A stretch of 64,000 bases of DNA from an uncultured Pelagibacteraceae bacterium (GTDB taxonomy: Bacteria; Pseudomonadota; Alphaproteobacteria; Pelagibacterales; Pelagibacteraceae). A program made the translations under genes and the position numbers. Below, piece after piece: positions 1 through 9,048 of this stretch (its first letter is position 1; every line of letters starts with the position of its first letter). The stretch spans positions 186,805-250,804 of the forward strand of contig CACIKD010000001.1 of NCBI GenBank assembly GCA_902587145.1. Direction: 5' to 3'. The notes beneath the pieces were generated by a model that made no database searches, had not been told where the DNA came from, and saw only the letters and a program-made list of their open reading frames with translations.

Positions 1-393
1 ATTTCTAATAGAAACTTTATTTTTTTCTGTCATTCCTTTAAGAACCTTTATTAACTCTTTTCTTCTCTCCTCTGTCAGATCAGGAATTCTAATTCTAATT
101 ATTTGCCCATCAACTTGCGGATTAATACCTAAATCTGATTTTTGGATGGCGCTATCAATTAAAGTGACGTTTGATTTGTCCCAAACTTGAACTGTTATTA
201 GTCTTGCTTCTGGAACTGAGACAGTAGCAAGTTGATTAATTGGCATCATCTGTCCGTATACATCCACTTTAATCATATCCAACATTGAGGAATTTGCTCT
301 GCCTGTCCTTAAAGTTGATATCTCTTTTTTAAAGGATTGAATTGTTTTATCCATTTTAGATGAATAGTTTTTTTCGTTAAATTCTGAGCTCAT
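1..393 (-). CDS. frr: Ribosome recycling factor (partial, C-terminus outside window)
   Basis: Ribosome recycling factor splits post-termination ribosomes together with EF-G. The 131 visible residues start MSSEFNEKNYSSKMDKTIQS and contain the family signatures STLRTGRAN (around residues 26-34), VYGQMMPINQLATVSVPEAR and IRIPDLTEERRKEL. The reading frame stays open to the window edge, so about 50 residues are missing. The ATG at 393 directly abuts the tsf stop codon (TAA at 396-394) with no spacer, so translation is probably coupled. In most bacteria pyrH lies between tsf and frr; here it does not. Identity is certain from the motifs. Confidence 0.96.
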   Translation of the reverse strand, partial: MSSEFNEKNYSSKMDKTIQSFKKEISTLRTGRANSSMLDMIKVDVYGQMMPINQLATVSVPEARLITVQVWDKSNVTLIDSAIQKSDLGINPQVDGQIIRIRIPDLTEERRKELIKVLKGMTEKNKVSIRN

Positions 394-1251
394 TTAAACT
401 CCTTCACCAACTTTAAATCTCACAAAATCGATAATTTTGATGTCATTATTTTTTTTATTCTCTTTAAGTATATCAGAAACTTTTTTTTTAGGATCCATAA
501 TCCAAATTTGATTTAAAAGTGTATTATCTGATATAAACTTATTTATTTTTCCTTTAGAAATTTTATCTGCAATCTCGCTTTTTTTTCCTGAGTTTACTAG
601 TTCAGCTTTTATTATTTCCAGTTCTTTGTCCACTATTTCTTTTTGAATTCCTGTTACATCGATTGCCAACGGATTAGAAGCTGCAATATGCATGGCTAAT
701 TTTTGACCTAATTCTTGATTTTCATTATTCAATATTTTCACTATTGAAACAATTTTCCCAATATTTTTTTCCACTGATGAATGAATGTAAAAATAATTTT
801 TTCCGCCTTTGTTATTGAAAAACTTAGACCTTCTTATAGTTATTTTTTCTCCTATTTTGGATATTAAAGAAATTAAATTATCATTAACAGACTTGCCATT
901 TTCCATCTTGGATGATTTGATCTTTTCAATATCGCCTAATACTTTAAAATTAATTTTTGAAATTTCTTTACTAAAATTTAAAAAATCTTTATTTTTGGCT
1001 ACAAAATCAGTTTCACTGTTTACTTCAACTACTGAAACTTCGTCGGCCTCGTTATGAACTAAAGCTAAACCTTCGGCTGCATTTCTTCCCATTTTTTTTG
1101 AGGCCTTTGCTATTCCCTTTTTTCTTAGAAATTCAACAGACTTTTGAATATCTCCGTCATTTTCTTCAATCGCTATTTTGCAATCTTTAAAACCTACACC
1201 TGTAAGCTCTCTTAGTTTTTTGACATTATTTAATATATCTTTGTTAGTCAT
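394..1251 (-). CDS. tsf: Translation elongation factor Ts
   Basis: EF-Ts is the nucleotide exchange factor that regenerates EF-Tu-GTP in the cytoplasm. The 285-residue protein has the N-terminal UBA-like domain (NNVKKLRELTGVGFKDCK, residues 8-25) and the EF-Tu contact motif TDFVAKN near residue 82, followed by the two core subdomains. Its length is normal for the family. It lies 18 bp downstream of rpsB on the same strand, the usual rpsB-tsf pair, and abuts frr. The final residues (FVRFKVGEGV) are the expected C-terminus. Confidence 0.97.
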   Translation of the reverse strand: MTNKDILNNVKKLRELTGVGFKDCKIAIEENDGDIQKSVEFLRKKGIAKASKKMGRNAAEGLALVHNEADEVSVVEVNSETDFVAKNKDFLNFSKEISKINFKVLGDIEKIKSSKMENGKSVNDNLISLISKIGEKITIRRSKFFNNKGGKNYFYIHSSVEKNIGKIVSIVKILNNENQELGQKLAMHIAASNPLAIDVTGIQKEIVDKELEIIKAELVNSGKKSEIADKISKGKINKFISDNTLLNQIWIMDPKKKVSDILKENKKNNDIKIIDFVRFKVGEGV

Positions 1252-1269
1252 GAATTACGTTTTATAAAA

Positions 1270-2058
1270 TTATTTTTTTTGAAGATTTTTATTGTCTGAC
1301 TTATTTGTTTTAGATTTTATTTTTTTTGGTTCAGTTTTTAATATTTTTTTTTCTTCATTGTTATTTTTTTCAATAAACTTTTCAGCATCCTTAATAGTGT
1401 TTTTTAATAAGTCGCAATATAAATTTATTGACCTTCGAGCATCATCATTACCTGGAATTGGGAAATCTATGCCAGTTGGATCTGAATTTGTGTCTAACAC
1501 CCCAATTATCGGTATGCCCAATTTTTTAGCTTCATTTACGGCTAAGGACTCTATATTAGTATCTATAATGAAAATCAGGTTTGGAAGTTTTTTCATATCA
1601 GCAATGCCGCCTAGTGATCTTTGAAGTTTGTCCCTCTCTTTTCCGAACTTAATTATTTCTTTTTTTGTGAAACCCATGTTGTCTTTTGATAGTTGGTCTT
1701 CGAGATGTTTTAATCTTTTAATTGAATTTTGTATGGTGTTCCAATTGGTTAACATACCACCTAACCATCTATAGTTTACGTAGAATTGAGATGTATCTTT
1801 AGCTAATGTGCTTACTTGCTCAGAAGCTTGTTTTTTTGTTGAGACAATTAAAATTTTTCCTCCAGACGCTATACATTTATGAACTTCTACTAAGGCTGTT
1901 TTGAGAAAATTTACTGTTTGAGTTAAGTCTATAATATGAATTGAGTTTTTTTCACCAAAAATGAAGCTTTTCATCTTTGGATTCCACCTTAAGGTTTTGT
2001 GACCAAGGTGAACACCTGCCTCTAAAAGTTGTTTAATATTTACTTCTGGTACTTTCAT
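1270..2058 (-). CDS. rpsB: 30S ribosomal protein S2
   Basis: S2 binds the back of the 30S subunit between head and body. Residues 1-225 match the family (GVHLGHKTLRWNPKMKSFIF near the N-terminus, then LGGMLTNW, and DTNSDPTGIDFPIPGNDD in the C-terminal half). Residues from about 225 to 262 form a Lys/Asn-rich tail, common as a lineage-variable extension. The gene has a 112-bp upstream spacer, large for this genome, which holds a structured leader and a candidate promoter. It is therefore probably transcribed from its own promoter as well as by readthrough from dnaE. Confidence 0.97.
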   Translation of the reverse strand: MKVPEVNIKQLLEAGVHLGHKTLRWNPKMKSFIFGEKNSIHIIDLTQTVNFLKTALVEVHKCIASGGKILIVSTKKQASEQVSTLAKDTSQFYVNYRWLGGMLTNWNTIQNSIKRLKHLEDQLSKDNMGFTKKEIIKFGKERDKLQRSLGGIADMKKLPNLIFIIDTNIESLAVNEAKKLGIPIIGVLDTNSDPTGIDFPIPGNDDARRSINLYCDLLKNTIKDAEKFIEKNNNEEKKILKTEPKKIKSKTNKSDNKNLQKK

Positions 2059-2130
2059 TTTTCCGGTTTATCCACCACAACTGCTCCAATTTGGACCGGG
2101 GGGTAATTACCCTTAAAGTTGTGTGCGAAA
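2059..2130 (-). promoter_or_regulatory. Structured rpsB mRNA leader with pseudoknot covering the ribosome binding site
   Basis: The 5' UTR of rpsB is much more GC-rich than its surroundings and folds by eye. Stem 1 pairs 2117-2123 with 2076-2082 (CACAACT/AGTTGTG). A perfect 12-bp palindrome GGGTAATTACCC (2101-2112) forms a hairpin inside it. A short TCC/GGA hairpin sits at 2085-2095. CCGGT (2099-2095) can pair with ACCGG (2067-2063), which contains the GG of the Shine-Dalgarno sequence just before the ATG, so the pairing would hide the binding site. A conserved cis-regulatory RNA before the S2 gene was reported in Candidatus Pelagibacter ubique. Autoregulation by S2 is inferred. Confidence 0.75.
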
Positions 2131-2137
2131 TTAAGCT

Positions 2138-2166
2138 TTGATATAATTTATTTCTCAAAAAAGCAA
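2138..2166 (-). promoter_or_regulatory. Candidate rpsB promoter
   Basis: A TTGCTT hexamer (2166-2161) is separated by 17 bp from TATCAA (2143-2138). This would start transcription close to 2130, at the first base-paired segment of the rpsB leader. The hexamers match the sigma-70 consensus only moderately, but the position fits the leader well. TATATC, two bases upstream, is an alternative -10. Confidence 0.35.
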
Positions 2167-2170
2167 GTAT

Positions 2171-5100
2171 TTAAAAAGTTATTTTTTTTACGTATTCCCT
2201 ATTTTTCACTTCATTAAATAGTTTTAAATCAAATTTTCTTGGATTTTCAAGTTTAATAGTAAATTTTGTATCTTTTTGTCTCACAATTAATTGCACTTCA
2301 GTTTCACCTTTTTCCTGTAAAAGTTTTTTTAATTCATTCAAGTCTAATTTTTCATCAATTTCAATTGATACTCTTTTGTAATTATTATTAATTAAATTAT
2401 CTAAAAGAACAATTTTTCTAACATTAATTCTTTTTTGATCATTGCTTACGTCTTTAAATAAAGTCATTACAAATGACTCTCCTTCTTTAAGTATTTCTCT
2501 ATTTTTTATAAGTATCTCAGAAAAAATGAAAAGTTCATATTCACCAAAATTATCACTGAATTTCGCTATTGCGAAAGGTGTTCCTTTTGAACTTTTTTTT
2601 TCTTGCATTGACATTAAAGTGCCTGCAATTATTCCTTCGTTGTTTTGATCAACAATATAATCTTTGTAGGGTTTAATATTTAGTTGAGAAAAAATACTTT
2701 TAAAGTTGTTTAATGGATGGTCAGAGATATAAAATCCTAAAGATTTGAACTCTTCACTTAAAAGTTCTTTTATATCCCATTTTTCATCTGTTATGAGTTT
2801 AAATTTTTCATTTTTTGAATCTTCGTCATTATCAAATAAATTACTTTGCTTGCTGACTTTATCTTCATAATAAACTTTGTTTAATTGTATCAATTTTGGA
2901 ATTGAAAAAAATATCCCTTTTCTATTAATTTCCAATTTATCAAAAGCACCTGATTTCACTAAACCTTCTAGTTGTAATTTATTTATATCTTTTGGGTTTA
3001 CTCTTTTTGTAAAATCCATCAGAGATTTAAATTTTCCATTTTTTTCTCTTTCATTTATAAGGTTTGAAATAGCTTCATTGCCTACATTTTTAATTGCACC
3101 AAGACCATATAGGATAGTATTGTCAGATGTTCTAAAATCAGCAAAACATTCGTTAATATCAGGTCTTATTACATTTACATTTAATCTTTTTAGTTCATCG
3201 ACAAATTCTCTCAATTTATTGGTATTATTAGTTTCGGTTGACATCGTAGAGGCAATAAATTCTTCTTTATAATAAGTTTTCAAATAAGCAGTCTGATAAG
3301 CAATTAGAGCATAAGCAGCAGCATGACTTTTGTTGAACCCATATTCTGCGAATGGTTCTATTTTTGTAAAGATATAATTTGCAAGGTCTTTTTTTATACC
3401 GTTTTTTACTGCTCCATTAACAAATCTCTCTTTTTGTTTTTCCAATTCAGCTCGTTTCTTTTTTCCCATTGCTCGTCTTAAAATGTCAGCTTCTCCTGCA
3501 GAAAAACCAGCTAATGTTTGAGCTATTTGCATCACTTGTTCTTGATATATTATTATTCCATATGTTGGCTTTAAAATATTTTTTAAACTTGGGTGAATAT
3601 ACTCAGGTTCTTTCAAGCCATTTTTACAATCATTATAAATCGGTATGTTGCTCATAGGCCCAGGTCTATATAAAGCAACTAAAGCAATGATATCGTCAAA
3701 TTTATTTGGCTTCATTTGCTTAATTGCTTCTCTCATTCCAGTACTTTCTAGCTGAAATAGCCCAGTAGTTTCACCTGTAGATAATAAGTTAAAAACATTT
3801 TTATCTTTTAAATCAATTTTTGCTATATCAAGATTGATATTTTTTTTATTTATCATCTTAATTGTTTTGTCTATTACAGTTAACGTTTTCAAACCTAATA
3901 AATCAAATTTTACAAGGCCAGCATTTTCAGATGAGTACATATCATATTGAGTTGACGGTAAAGGTAGCTTTGAAGAATGATCAATATAGAGTGGTATTTG
4001 ATCTGAAAGTTCTTTTCCTGCAATTACAACTCCTGCAGCGTGGGTTGCCATATTTCTATTTAAGCCTTCCAACTGTAAAGATAGGTCGATTAACTTTTTT
4101 ACTTTTGAATTTTGATTGATTTCATTTTGAAAACGGGGTTCCCTATTAATTGACTCTTGCAAAGTTAACGGACGAGATGGATCAAAGGGTATCATTTTAC
4201 AAATTTTATCAACGTGACCATAGGGTAATCCCAGCACACGTCCTATATCTCTTAGAGCCATTCTTGCTTTCAGTTTACCAAAAGTAATAATATGAGCGAC
4301 ACCTTTTCCATATTTCTTTTTAAGATATTCAAAAACTTTATCTCTTTTTTCCTCACAAAAATCTATATCAAAATCTGGCATAGAAATACGATCAGGATTT
4401 AAAAATCTCTCAAAAATTAAATCGAATTCTAAAGGGTCAAGATCCGTTATGTCTAAACTATATGCCACTAGAGATCCCGCTCCTGATCCCCTGCCAGGGC
4501 CTACTGGTATTGAGTTATTTTTTGCCCATCTTATATAATCAGATACAATAAGAAAATAGCTTGGATAATTCATGGAATTAATAATATTTATTTCATGATT
4601 AAGCCTATCAAAATATATATTTTTCAACTTTTCAGGATCTTTATCTTTATTTTTTAAAAGTATAAAATTCTTCAGTCTATTGTTTAAACCGGATTTTGCT
4701 TGAACTAAAAGCTCCTCTTCTGCAGTTTTATCTTTTCCTAAAACAAGACTTGGTAAAACTGGTTTTGTATTTTTTGGTTTAAAACTAAACTTTTTTGGAA
4801 AGTTATAATTATTTTCTAAAGCTTCTGGTATATCTTTAAATAATTTTTCCAAATAATTAAAGCTTCTCAAGAAATGATTATTATTAAATTTTTTTCTATT
4901 GCTGTCATCTACAAACGACTTTTCTCCAACACAGATTAATGCATCATGAGCTTCAGCCATTTCTTCATTAATATAAAATACTTCTTGTGAAGAAATAAGA
5001 GGAACATTCAATTCTGATGATATTGATATTAAAAAATCCTCAAAATTTTTTTCATCATTCTCTAAATGTCTTTGAATTTCAATATAAAAGTCGTTTTGAA

Positions 5101-5581
5101 AAACTTTGTTTAGTTTTTTTAATGAGTTTTTAATAAGATTTAATTTATTTAATTTAAATAATTTACCAAATAAATCATACACTGTGCCTGAAAGAACAAC
5201 TAATCCATTTGAATTATTATATAAATCTTCTAGTTCACAGTAAGGTTCTAATGTTACCTCACTCTCTAAATAACTTGATGTAGATAATTTAGTTAAATTT
5301 TTATACCCATTTATTGTTTTAGCAAAAATTGGTAATTTACCGATGATATTATCAATTTTAAAATTTATTTGCGTACCAATAATTGGTTGTGTTCCTACTT
5401 TACTTATCTTCTCAGCAAACTCTAATGCACCGCATAAATTGTAGCTATCACACAAACCTATTGCCCTTATCTTATTTTTTTTGCAATATTCCGCTAGTGC
5501 ATCAATTTTAACTGCGCCTTCACAAATAGAATATTGGGAGTGGATTTTAAAATTAGTGAATTGAATTTCATTTTTTTCCAT
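2171..5581 (-). CDS. dnaE: DNA polymerase III alpha subunit
   Basis: This is the catalytic subunit of the replicative polymerase. The 1136-residue protein begins with a PHP domain (FKIHSQYSICEGA, residues 12-24). The polymerase core has PGRGSGAGS near 363 and the catalytic motif PDFDIDF at 402-408, whose Asp403 and Asp405 correspond to the metal-binding aspartates of E. coli. The helix-hairpin-helix (NPKDINKLQLEGLVKSGAFD) and OB-fold regions follow. The length is normal for proteobacterial DnaE. Its start overlaps the end of lolD by 14 bp, and the lolC-lolD-dnaE order is typical of alphaproteobacteria. Confidence 0.97.
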   Translation of the reverse strand: MEKNEIQFTNFKIHSQYSICEGAVKIDALAEYCKKNKIRAIGLCDSYNLCGALEFAEKISKVGTQPIIGTQINFKIDNIIGKLPIFAKTINGYKNLTKLSTSSYLESEVTLEPYCELEDLYNNSNGLVVLSGTVYDLFGKLFKLNKLNLIKNSLKKLNKVFQNDFYIEIQRHLENDEKNFEDFLISISSELNVPLISSQEVFYINEEMAEAHDALICVGEKSFVDDSNRKKFNNNHFLRSFNYLEKLFKDIPEALENNYNFPKKFSFKPKNTKPVLPSLVLGKDKTAEEELLVQAKSGLNNRLKNFILLKNKDKDPEKLKNIYFDRLNHEINIINSMNYPSYFLIVSDYIRWAKNNSIPVGPGRGSGAGSLVAYSLDITDLDPLEFDLIFERFLNPDRISMPDFDIDFCEEKRDKVFEYLKKKYGKGVAHIITFGKLKARMALRDIGRVLGLPYGHVDKICKMIPFDPSRPLTLQESINREPRFQNEINQNSKVKKLIDLSLQLEGLNRNMATHAAGVVIAGKELSDQIPLYIDHSSKLPLPSTQYDMYSSENAGLVKFDLLGLKTLTVIDKTIKMINKKNINLDIAKIDLKDKNVFNLLSTGETTGLFQLESTGMREAIKQMKPNKFDDIIALVALYRPGPMSNIPIYNDCKNGLKEPEYIHPSLKNILKPTYGIIIYQEQVMQIAQTLAGFSAGEADILRRAMGKKKRAELEKQKERFVNGAVKNGIKKDLANYIFTKIEPFAEYGFNKSHAAAYALIAYQTAYLKTYYKEEFIASTMSTETNNTNKLREFVDELKRLNVNVIRPDINECFADFRTSDNTILYGLGAIKNVGNEAISNLINEREKNGKFKSLMDFTKRVNPKDINKLQLEGLVKSGAFDKLEINRKGIFFSIPKLIQLNKVYYEDKVSKQSNLFDNDEDSKNEKFKLITDEKWDIKELLSEEFKSLGFYISDHPLNNFKSIFSQLNIKPYKDYIVDQNNEGIIAGTLMSMQEKKSSKGTPFAIAKFSDNFGEYELFIFSEILIKNREILKEGESFVMTLFKDVSNDQKRINVRKIVLLDNLINNNYKRVSIEIDEKLDLNELKKLLQEKGETEVQLIVRQKDTKFTIKLENPRKFDLKLFNEVKNREYVKKITF

Positions 5582-6257
5582 TTACTCTTTTTATATTACC
5601 ATTAAAAATACTCAACTTATAATCAGCTTTGTTAGCAAGTTCTCTATTATGAGTTGCAAATAAAATTGTTTTATTCATTTTTTTTAATTTTAAGAAATAA
5701 TTAAATATTTCGTTAGAAGTTTTAAAATCTAAATTGCCTGTTGGTTCATCAGCTAAAATTAAGTCTGTTTCAGCTATTAGAGATCTTGCTATTGCAACTC
5801 TTTGTTGTTCGCCTCCAGATAAATCACTTGGAAAAAAATCTAATCTGTTCGAAAGATTAACTAAAGAAAGAATTTTTTTTGATTTATCGTAGCTTTTTTT
5901 TTTATTTTCATTCCTAATCAATAGTGGAAGCATTACATTTTCAATTACATTGAGATCAGAAATAAGGTTGTTATTTTGAAATATTAAAGAAATATTATAT
6001 TTTCTAATTTTGTTTATTTCTTTAATACTTAAATTATTAAGATTTTTATCTGTAAAAAAAATTTTTCCTGTTGATGGTTTTTCCATTAAAGCTATTAAAT
6101 GTAATAAAGTAGACTTACCCGAACCCGAAGGCCCTGTAAGTGCAATTAATTCACCTTTTTTTATTGAAAAATTTAAATTTTTTAAAACCTTCACTTGTCT
6201 GCTTTGATTGTAAAAATTCTTGCTTAAGTTTTTTACGTTTAAAATAAATTTACTCAT
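5568..6257 (-). CDS. lolD: Lipoprotein-releasing ABC transporter, ATP-binding subunit
   Basis: LolD is the ATPase of the LolCDE complex, which extracts lipoproteins from the inner membrane for transfer to LolA. The 229 residues contain Walker A (GPSGSGKST), the ABC signature (LSGGEQQRVAIARSL), Walker B with the LolD/MacB-type extension (LILADEPTGNLD) and the H-loop (ATHNREL). It follows the membrane subunit gene with an 8-bp overlap and overlaps dnaE by 14 bp. This context separates it from other MacB-like ATPases. Confidence 0.93.
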   Translation of the reverse strand: MSKFILNVKNLSKNFYNQSRQVKVLKNLNFSIKKGELIALTGPSGSGKSTLLHLIALMEKPSTGKIFFTDKNLNNLSIKEINKIRKYNISLIFQNNNLISDLNVIENVMLPLLIRNENKKKSYDKSKKILSLVNLSNRLDFFPSDLSGGEQQRVAIARSLIAETDLILADEPTGNLDFKTSNEIFNYFLKLKKMNKTILFATHNRELANKADYKLSIFNGNIKRVNGKK

Positions 6258-7479
6258 ATTTAAGCGCGTCCGTAGTTTTCATTTTAGATATTGTTTTTGC
6301 AGGAAAATATGAGGCTAGTGATGTAATTAATAAAGATAAAAAGAATATTATACTTACTGAAGTAAAGTTTATTTCACTAGGCATTTTTTCTAAATAATAA
6401 ACATCAGAAGGAAAAATATTTATTCCAAATATCATTGAAAGAAAGTTTCTTATTTCATCTATATATATCGAAAATATCACACCAAAAAAAACACCTGTGA
6501 TAGTTGCTAAAAAACCTATGACAAAACCAGTTAAAAAAAAGGACTTGATGATAGAGTTTTCAGATAGTCCAAGTGTTTTTATAATGGCAATTTCTTTAGT
6601 TTTATTTTTAATTAAAATTGTTAATCCAGAAATAATATTAAAAGCTGCAACTATTATTATTAAAGTTAGTATAATAAACATAACATTTCTCTCTACTTTC
6701 AGAGCATTAAAAAATGATTTATTTGTATCTGACCAAGTTGAAACAAAAATATTTTGATTTATACTTTCAATATCCTTTTTATATTTTTCAGCTAAAAATG
6801 GATTTTTTAAAAATACCTCTAAATCTACACTGCCGTCTTGTTTATCAAAAATAGATCTACTATCATTTAGCTCCAAATAAATTAAATTTTGGTCAAATTC
6901 ATAAAACCCACTATTAAACAGACCTGCTATTCTAAAATTATCTTGCATAGGTATACTTCCAAATGGCGTATCTATAAAAGAAGAGGATACAATATTAATC
7001 TTATCACCTATTTCTAAATTTAAATTATATGCAAGTTCTCCCCCTATCATAACTGTGCCGGTCGTAAAATCTTTTAAATTTCCTTTGATAATTTCTTTAT
7101 TTGTAAATGATTGAAATTTATCTTTTTCGTTAATTCCTTTTATAAGAATTCCTTTTGCTTTATTATTAGTAAGAATTATTCCTTCCCCGCTAATTGACTC
7201 TGTTGTATTTATATTTTTATATTTTGTAGATAATATTTTTTTTGTATTTTTAAGATCTTTTTCATTATTTAATTGAAGAATTAAATGAGGATTTAGACCA
7301 ATTATTTTTTCTGTTAAATCTGATCGGAAACCATTCATAACAGACATTACTATTATTAAAATAGCTACGCCTAACATAATTCCTAAAAAAGAAAACAAAG
7401 ATATTATCTTAAGAAACCCTTGTTTCCTTTTTGGTCTTAAATTTCTAACTGCTATTAGTCTTTCAGTTTGAGTAAACAA
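6250..7479 (-). CDS. lolC: Lipoprotein-releasing ABC transporter, permease subunit (LolC/LolE)
   Basis: This 409-residue inner membrane protein has one N-terminal membrane segment (about residues 24-48), a large periplasmic domain, and three membrane segments from about residue 265, the FtsX/MacB arrangement. The N-terminal RNLRPKRKQGFLKIISLFSF and the MNGFR element near 49-53 are typical of LolC/LolE. Only one permease gene is present beside lolD, so it probably works as a homodimer, as in other bacteria with a single LolC/E. It lies 1 bp downstream of proS. Confidence 0.92.
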   Translation of the reverse strand: MFTQTERLIAVRNLRPKRKQGFLKIISLFSFLGIMLGVAILIIVMSVMNGFRSDLTEKIIGLNPHLILQLNNEKDLKNTKKILSTKYKNINTTESISGEGIILTNNKAKGILIKGINEKDKFQSFTNKEIIKGNLKDFTTGTVMIGGELAYNLNLEIGDKINIVSSSFIDTPFGSIPMQDNFRIAGLFNSGFYEFDQNLIYLELNDSRSIFDKQDGSVDLEVFLKNPFLAEKYKKDIESINQNIFVSTWSDTNKSFFNALKVERNVMFIILTLIIIVAAFNIISGLTILIKNKTKEIAIIKTLGLSENSIIKSFFLTGFVIGFLATITGVFFGVIFSIYIDEIRNFLSMIFGINIFPSDVYYLEKMPSEINFTSVSIIFFLSLLITSLASYFPAKTISKMKTTDALKYE

Positions 7480-7480
7480 T

Positions 7481-8794
7481 TTAGCTAATAAGTTTTGATT
7501 TAATATCTTTCAAATCGATAAATGAACTCTCAGAATTGACTTCTTTAAATTCTATTTTATTTTCTGTTGATTTTGATCCAACAATAATTTGATAAGGAAT
7601 TCCAATTAAATCATGTTTTTTGAATTTTTGAGACATATTTTCATCAGCATCGTCTAACAATACGTCAACATTTTGTTTTTTTAACTCCTCATAAATTTTA
7701 ATTGATTTTGATAGGTTTTCTTTATTATTTTTACTAATACTTGGAATAATTACTACTTCAAAAGGTGCCACTGATTTTGGCCATTTCATTATTTCATTAT
7801 CATACTTTGCCTCAATGATTGCTCCAACTAATCTTGATACACCTATTCCATATGAACCCATTTTTACGGCATTTTTTTTTCCATCCTGGCTGTCAACAAA
7901 ACAGTTTAATGGTTTTGAATATTTATCACCAAAATAAAAAATATGTCCAACTTCAATGCCTTTGGTAATCATTTGATTTTGTTTTGGCACTTTTTTATCA
8001 AATTCATTTTTTTTGAATTTATCATCTGTTACTGCATAAATTGATGAGTAATCTTTAATCATTTTTTCTAAAGAGGAATTGTTAAAACTATAATTATTAA
8101 GATCTATTTCGAAAATACTCTTATCCGTATAAATTTTACTTTCGCCAGTTTCAGCTAAAATTATAAATTCATGAGATAGATCTCCTCCTATCGGTCCAGT
8201 ATCTGCTGCCATTGGAATAGCCTCTAAACCTAATCTTTTAAAAGTTTTAAGATATGAAAAAAACATTTTGTTGTAAGAAGATTTAGCGCTAGAGTCATCT
8301 AGATCAAAAGAATATGCATCTTTCATAAAAAATTCTCTGCATCTCATTACTCCAAATCTTGGTCTTATTTCATCTCTAAACTTCCATTGGATGTGATAAA
8401 GCATTTGTGGCAAAGATTTATAAGACTTGATTGATGATCTAAATATGTCTGTTATCAACTCCTCATTAGTTGGTCCATATAACATTTCCCTTCCTTGCCT
8501 ATCTTTTATTCTCAACATCTCTTCGCCATAGTCATTGTATCTACCACTTTCTTTCCAAATATCAGCCGATTGGATAGTTGGCATAAGTAGCTCTTGTGCA
8601 CCTATTTTGTTTTGCTCTTCTCTTACAACTTGTTCGATTTTTTTCATTACCTTTAAGCCTAAAGGTAACCAAGAATAAATGCCTGCCGATGATTGTTTGA
8701 TCATACCAGATCTCAACATCAATTGATGAGATTTGATCTTTGCATCAGCCGGGAGATTTTTTGTAATTGGTAAAAAAAGTTTAGATAAAAACAT
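7481..8794 (-). CDS. proS: Prolyl-tRNA synthetase
   Basis: Charges tRNA-Pro. The 437-residue protein is the short alphaproteobacterial form, without the editing insertion domain found in the roughly 570-residue E. coli enzyme. Class II motif 2 is visible as FRDEIRPRFGVMRCREFFMK, motif 3 as GSYGIGVSRLVGAI, and TGPIGGDLSHEF is the joining segment. A C-terminal anticodon-binding domain covers roughly the last 100 residues. It overlaps the DUF1467 gene by one base (TAATG) and lies just upstream of lolC. Confidence 0.96.
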   Translation of the reverse strand: MFLSKLFLPITKNLPADAKIKSHQLMLRSGMIKQSSAGIYSWLPLGLKVMKKIEQVVREEQNKIGAQELLMPTIQSADIWKESGRYNDYGEEMLRIKDRQGREMLYGPTNEELITDIFRSSIKSYKSLPQMLYHIQWKFRDEIRPRFGVMRCREFFMKDAYSFDLDDSSAKSSYNKMFFSYLKTFKRLGLEAIPMAADTGPIGGDLSHEFIILAETGESKIYTDKSIFEIDLNNYSFNNSSLEKMIKDYSSIYAVTDDKFKKNEFDKKVPKQNQMITKGIEVGHIFYFGDKYSKPLNCFVDSQDGKKNAVKMGSYGIGVSRLVGAIIEAKYDNEIMKWPKSVAPFEVVIIPSISKNNKENLSKSIKIYEELKKQNVDVLLDDADENMSQKFKKHDLIGIPYQIIVGSKSTENKIEFKEVNSESSFIDLKDIKSKLIS

Positions 8795-9048
8795 TATTTA
8801 ATAAATTCTCTTAAATTAAAATGATCATTAACAACTATATAATATATTCCAGCAAAAATTACTGTAGTAATTAGGGTTGTGTATAAAAATTTTTTTAAAA
8901 TATTTGGATTTTTTGGTGCTCCTGGGTCTATACCTTCTAAATTACTCTTGAAAGGCTTTTCACTGTGCTTAATGCCGATTGGTAAAACAGAAAAAAAAAC
9001 TATCCACCAAATAATTACGTACACTACGATTGAACCCGTTATACCCAT
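8794..9048 (-). CDS. DUF1467 family small membrane protein
   Basis: An 84-residue protein with two predicted membrane segments (about residues 4-24 and 54-72) joined by a loop carrying the family-like stretch GIDPGAPKNPNILKK. The function of this family is unknown. Its position between rnj and proS, with one-base overlaps on both sides, is the usual one in alphaproteobacteria and supports both the reading frame and the assignment. Confidence 0.85.
   Translation of the reverse strand: MGITGSIVVYVIIWWIVFFSVLPIGIKHSEKPFKSNLEGIDPGAPKNPNILKKFLYTTLITTVIFAGIYYIVVNDHFNLREFIK

Noticed and set aside
2877-3272. Plus-strand open frame of 131 codons opposite dnaE
   Set aside because: Antisense shadow in an AT-rich gene; no ribosome binding site and no recognisable domain.
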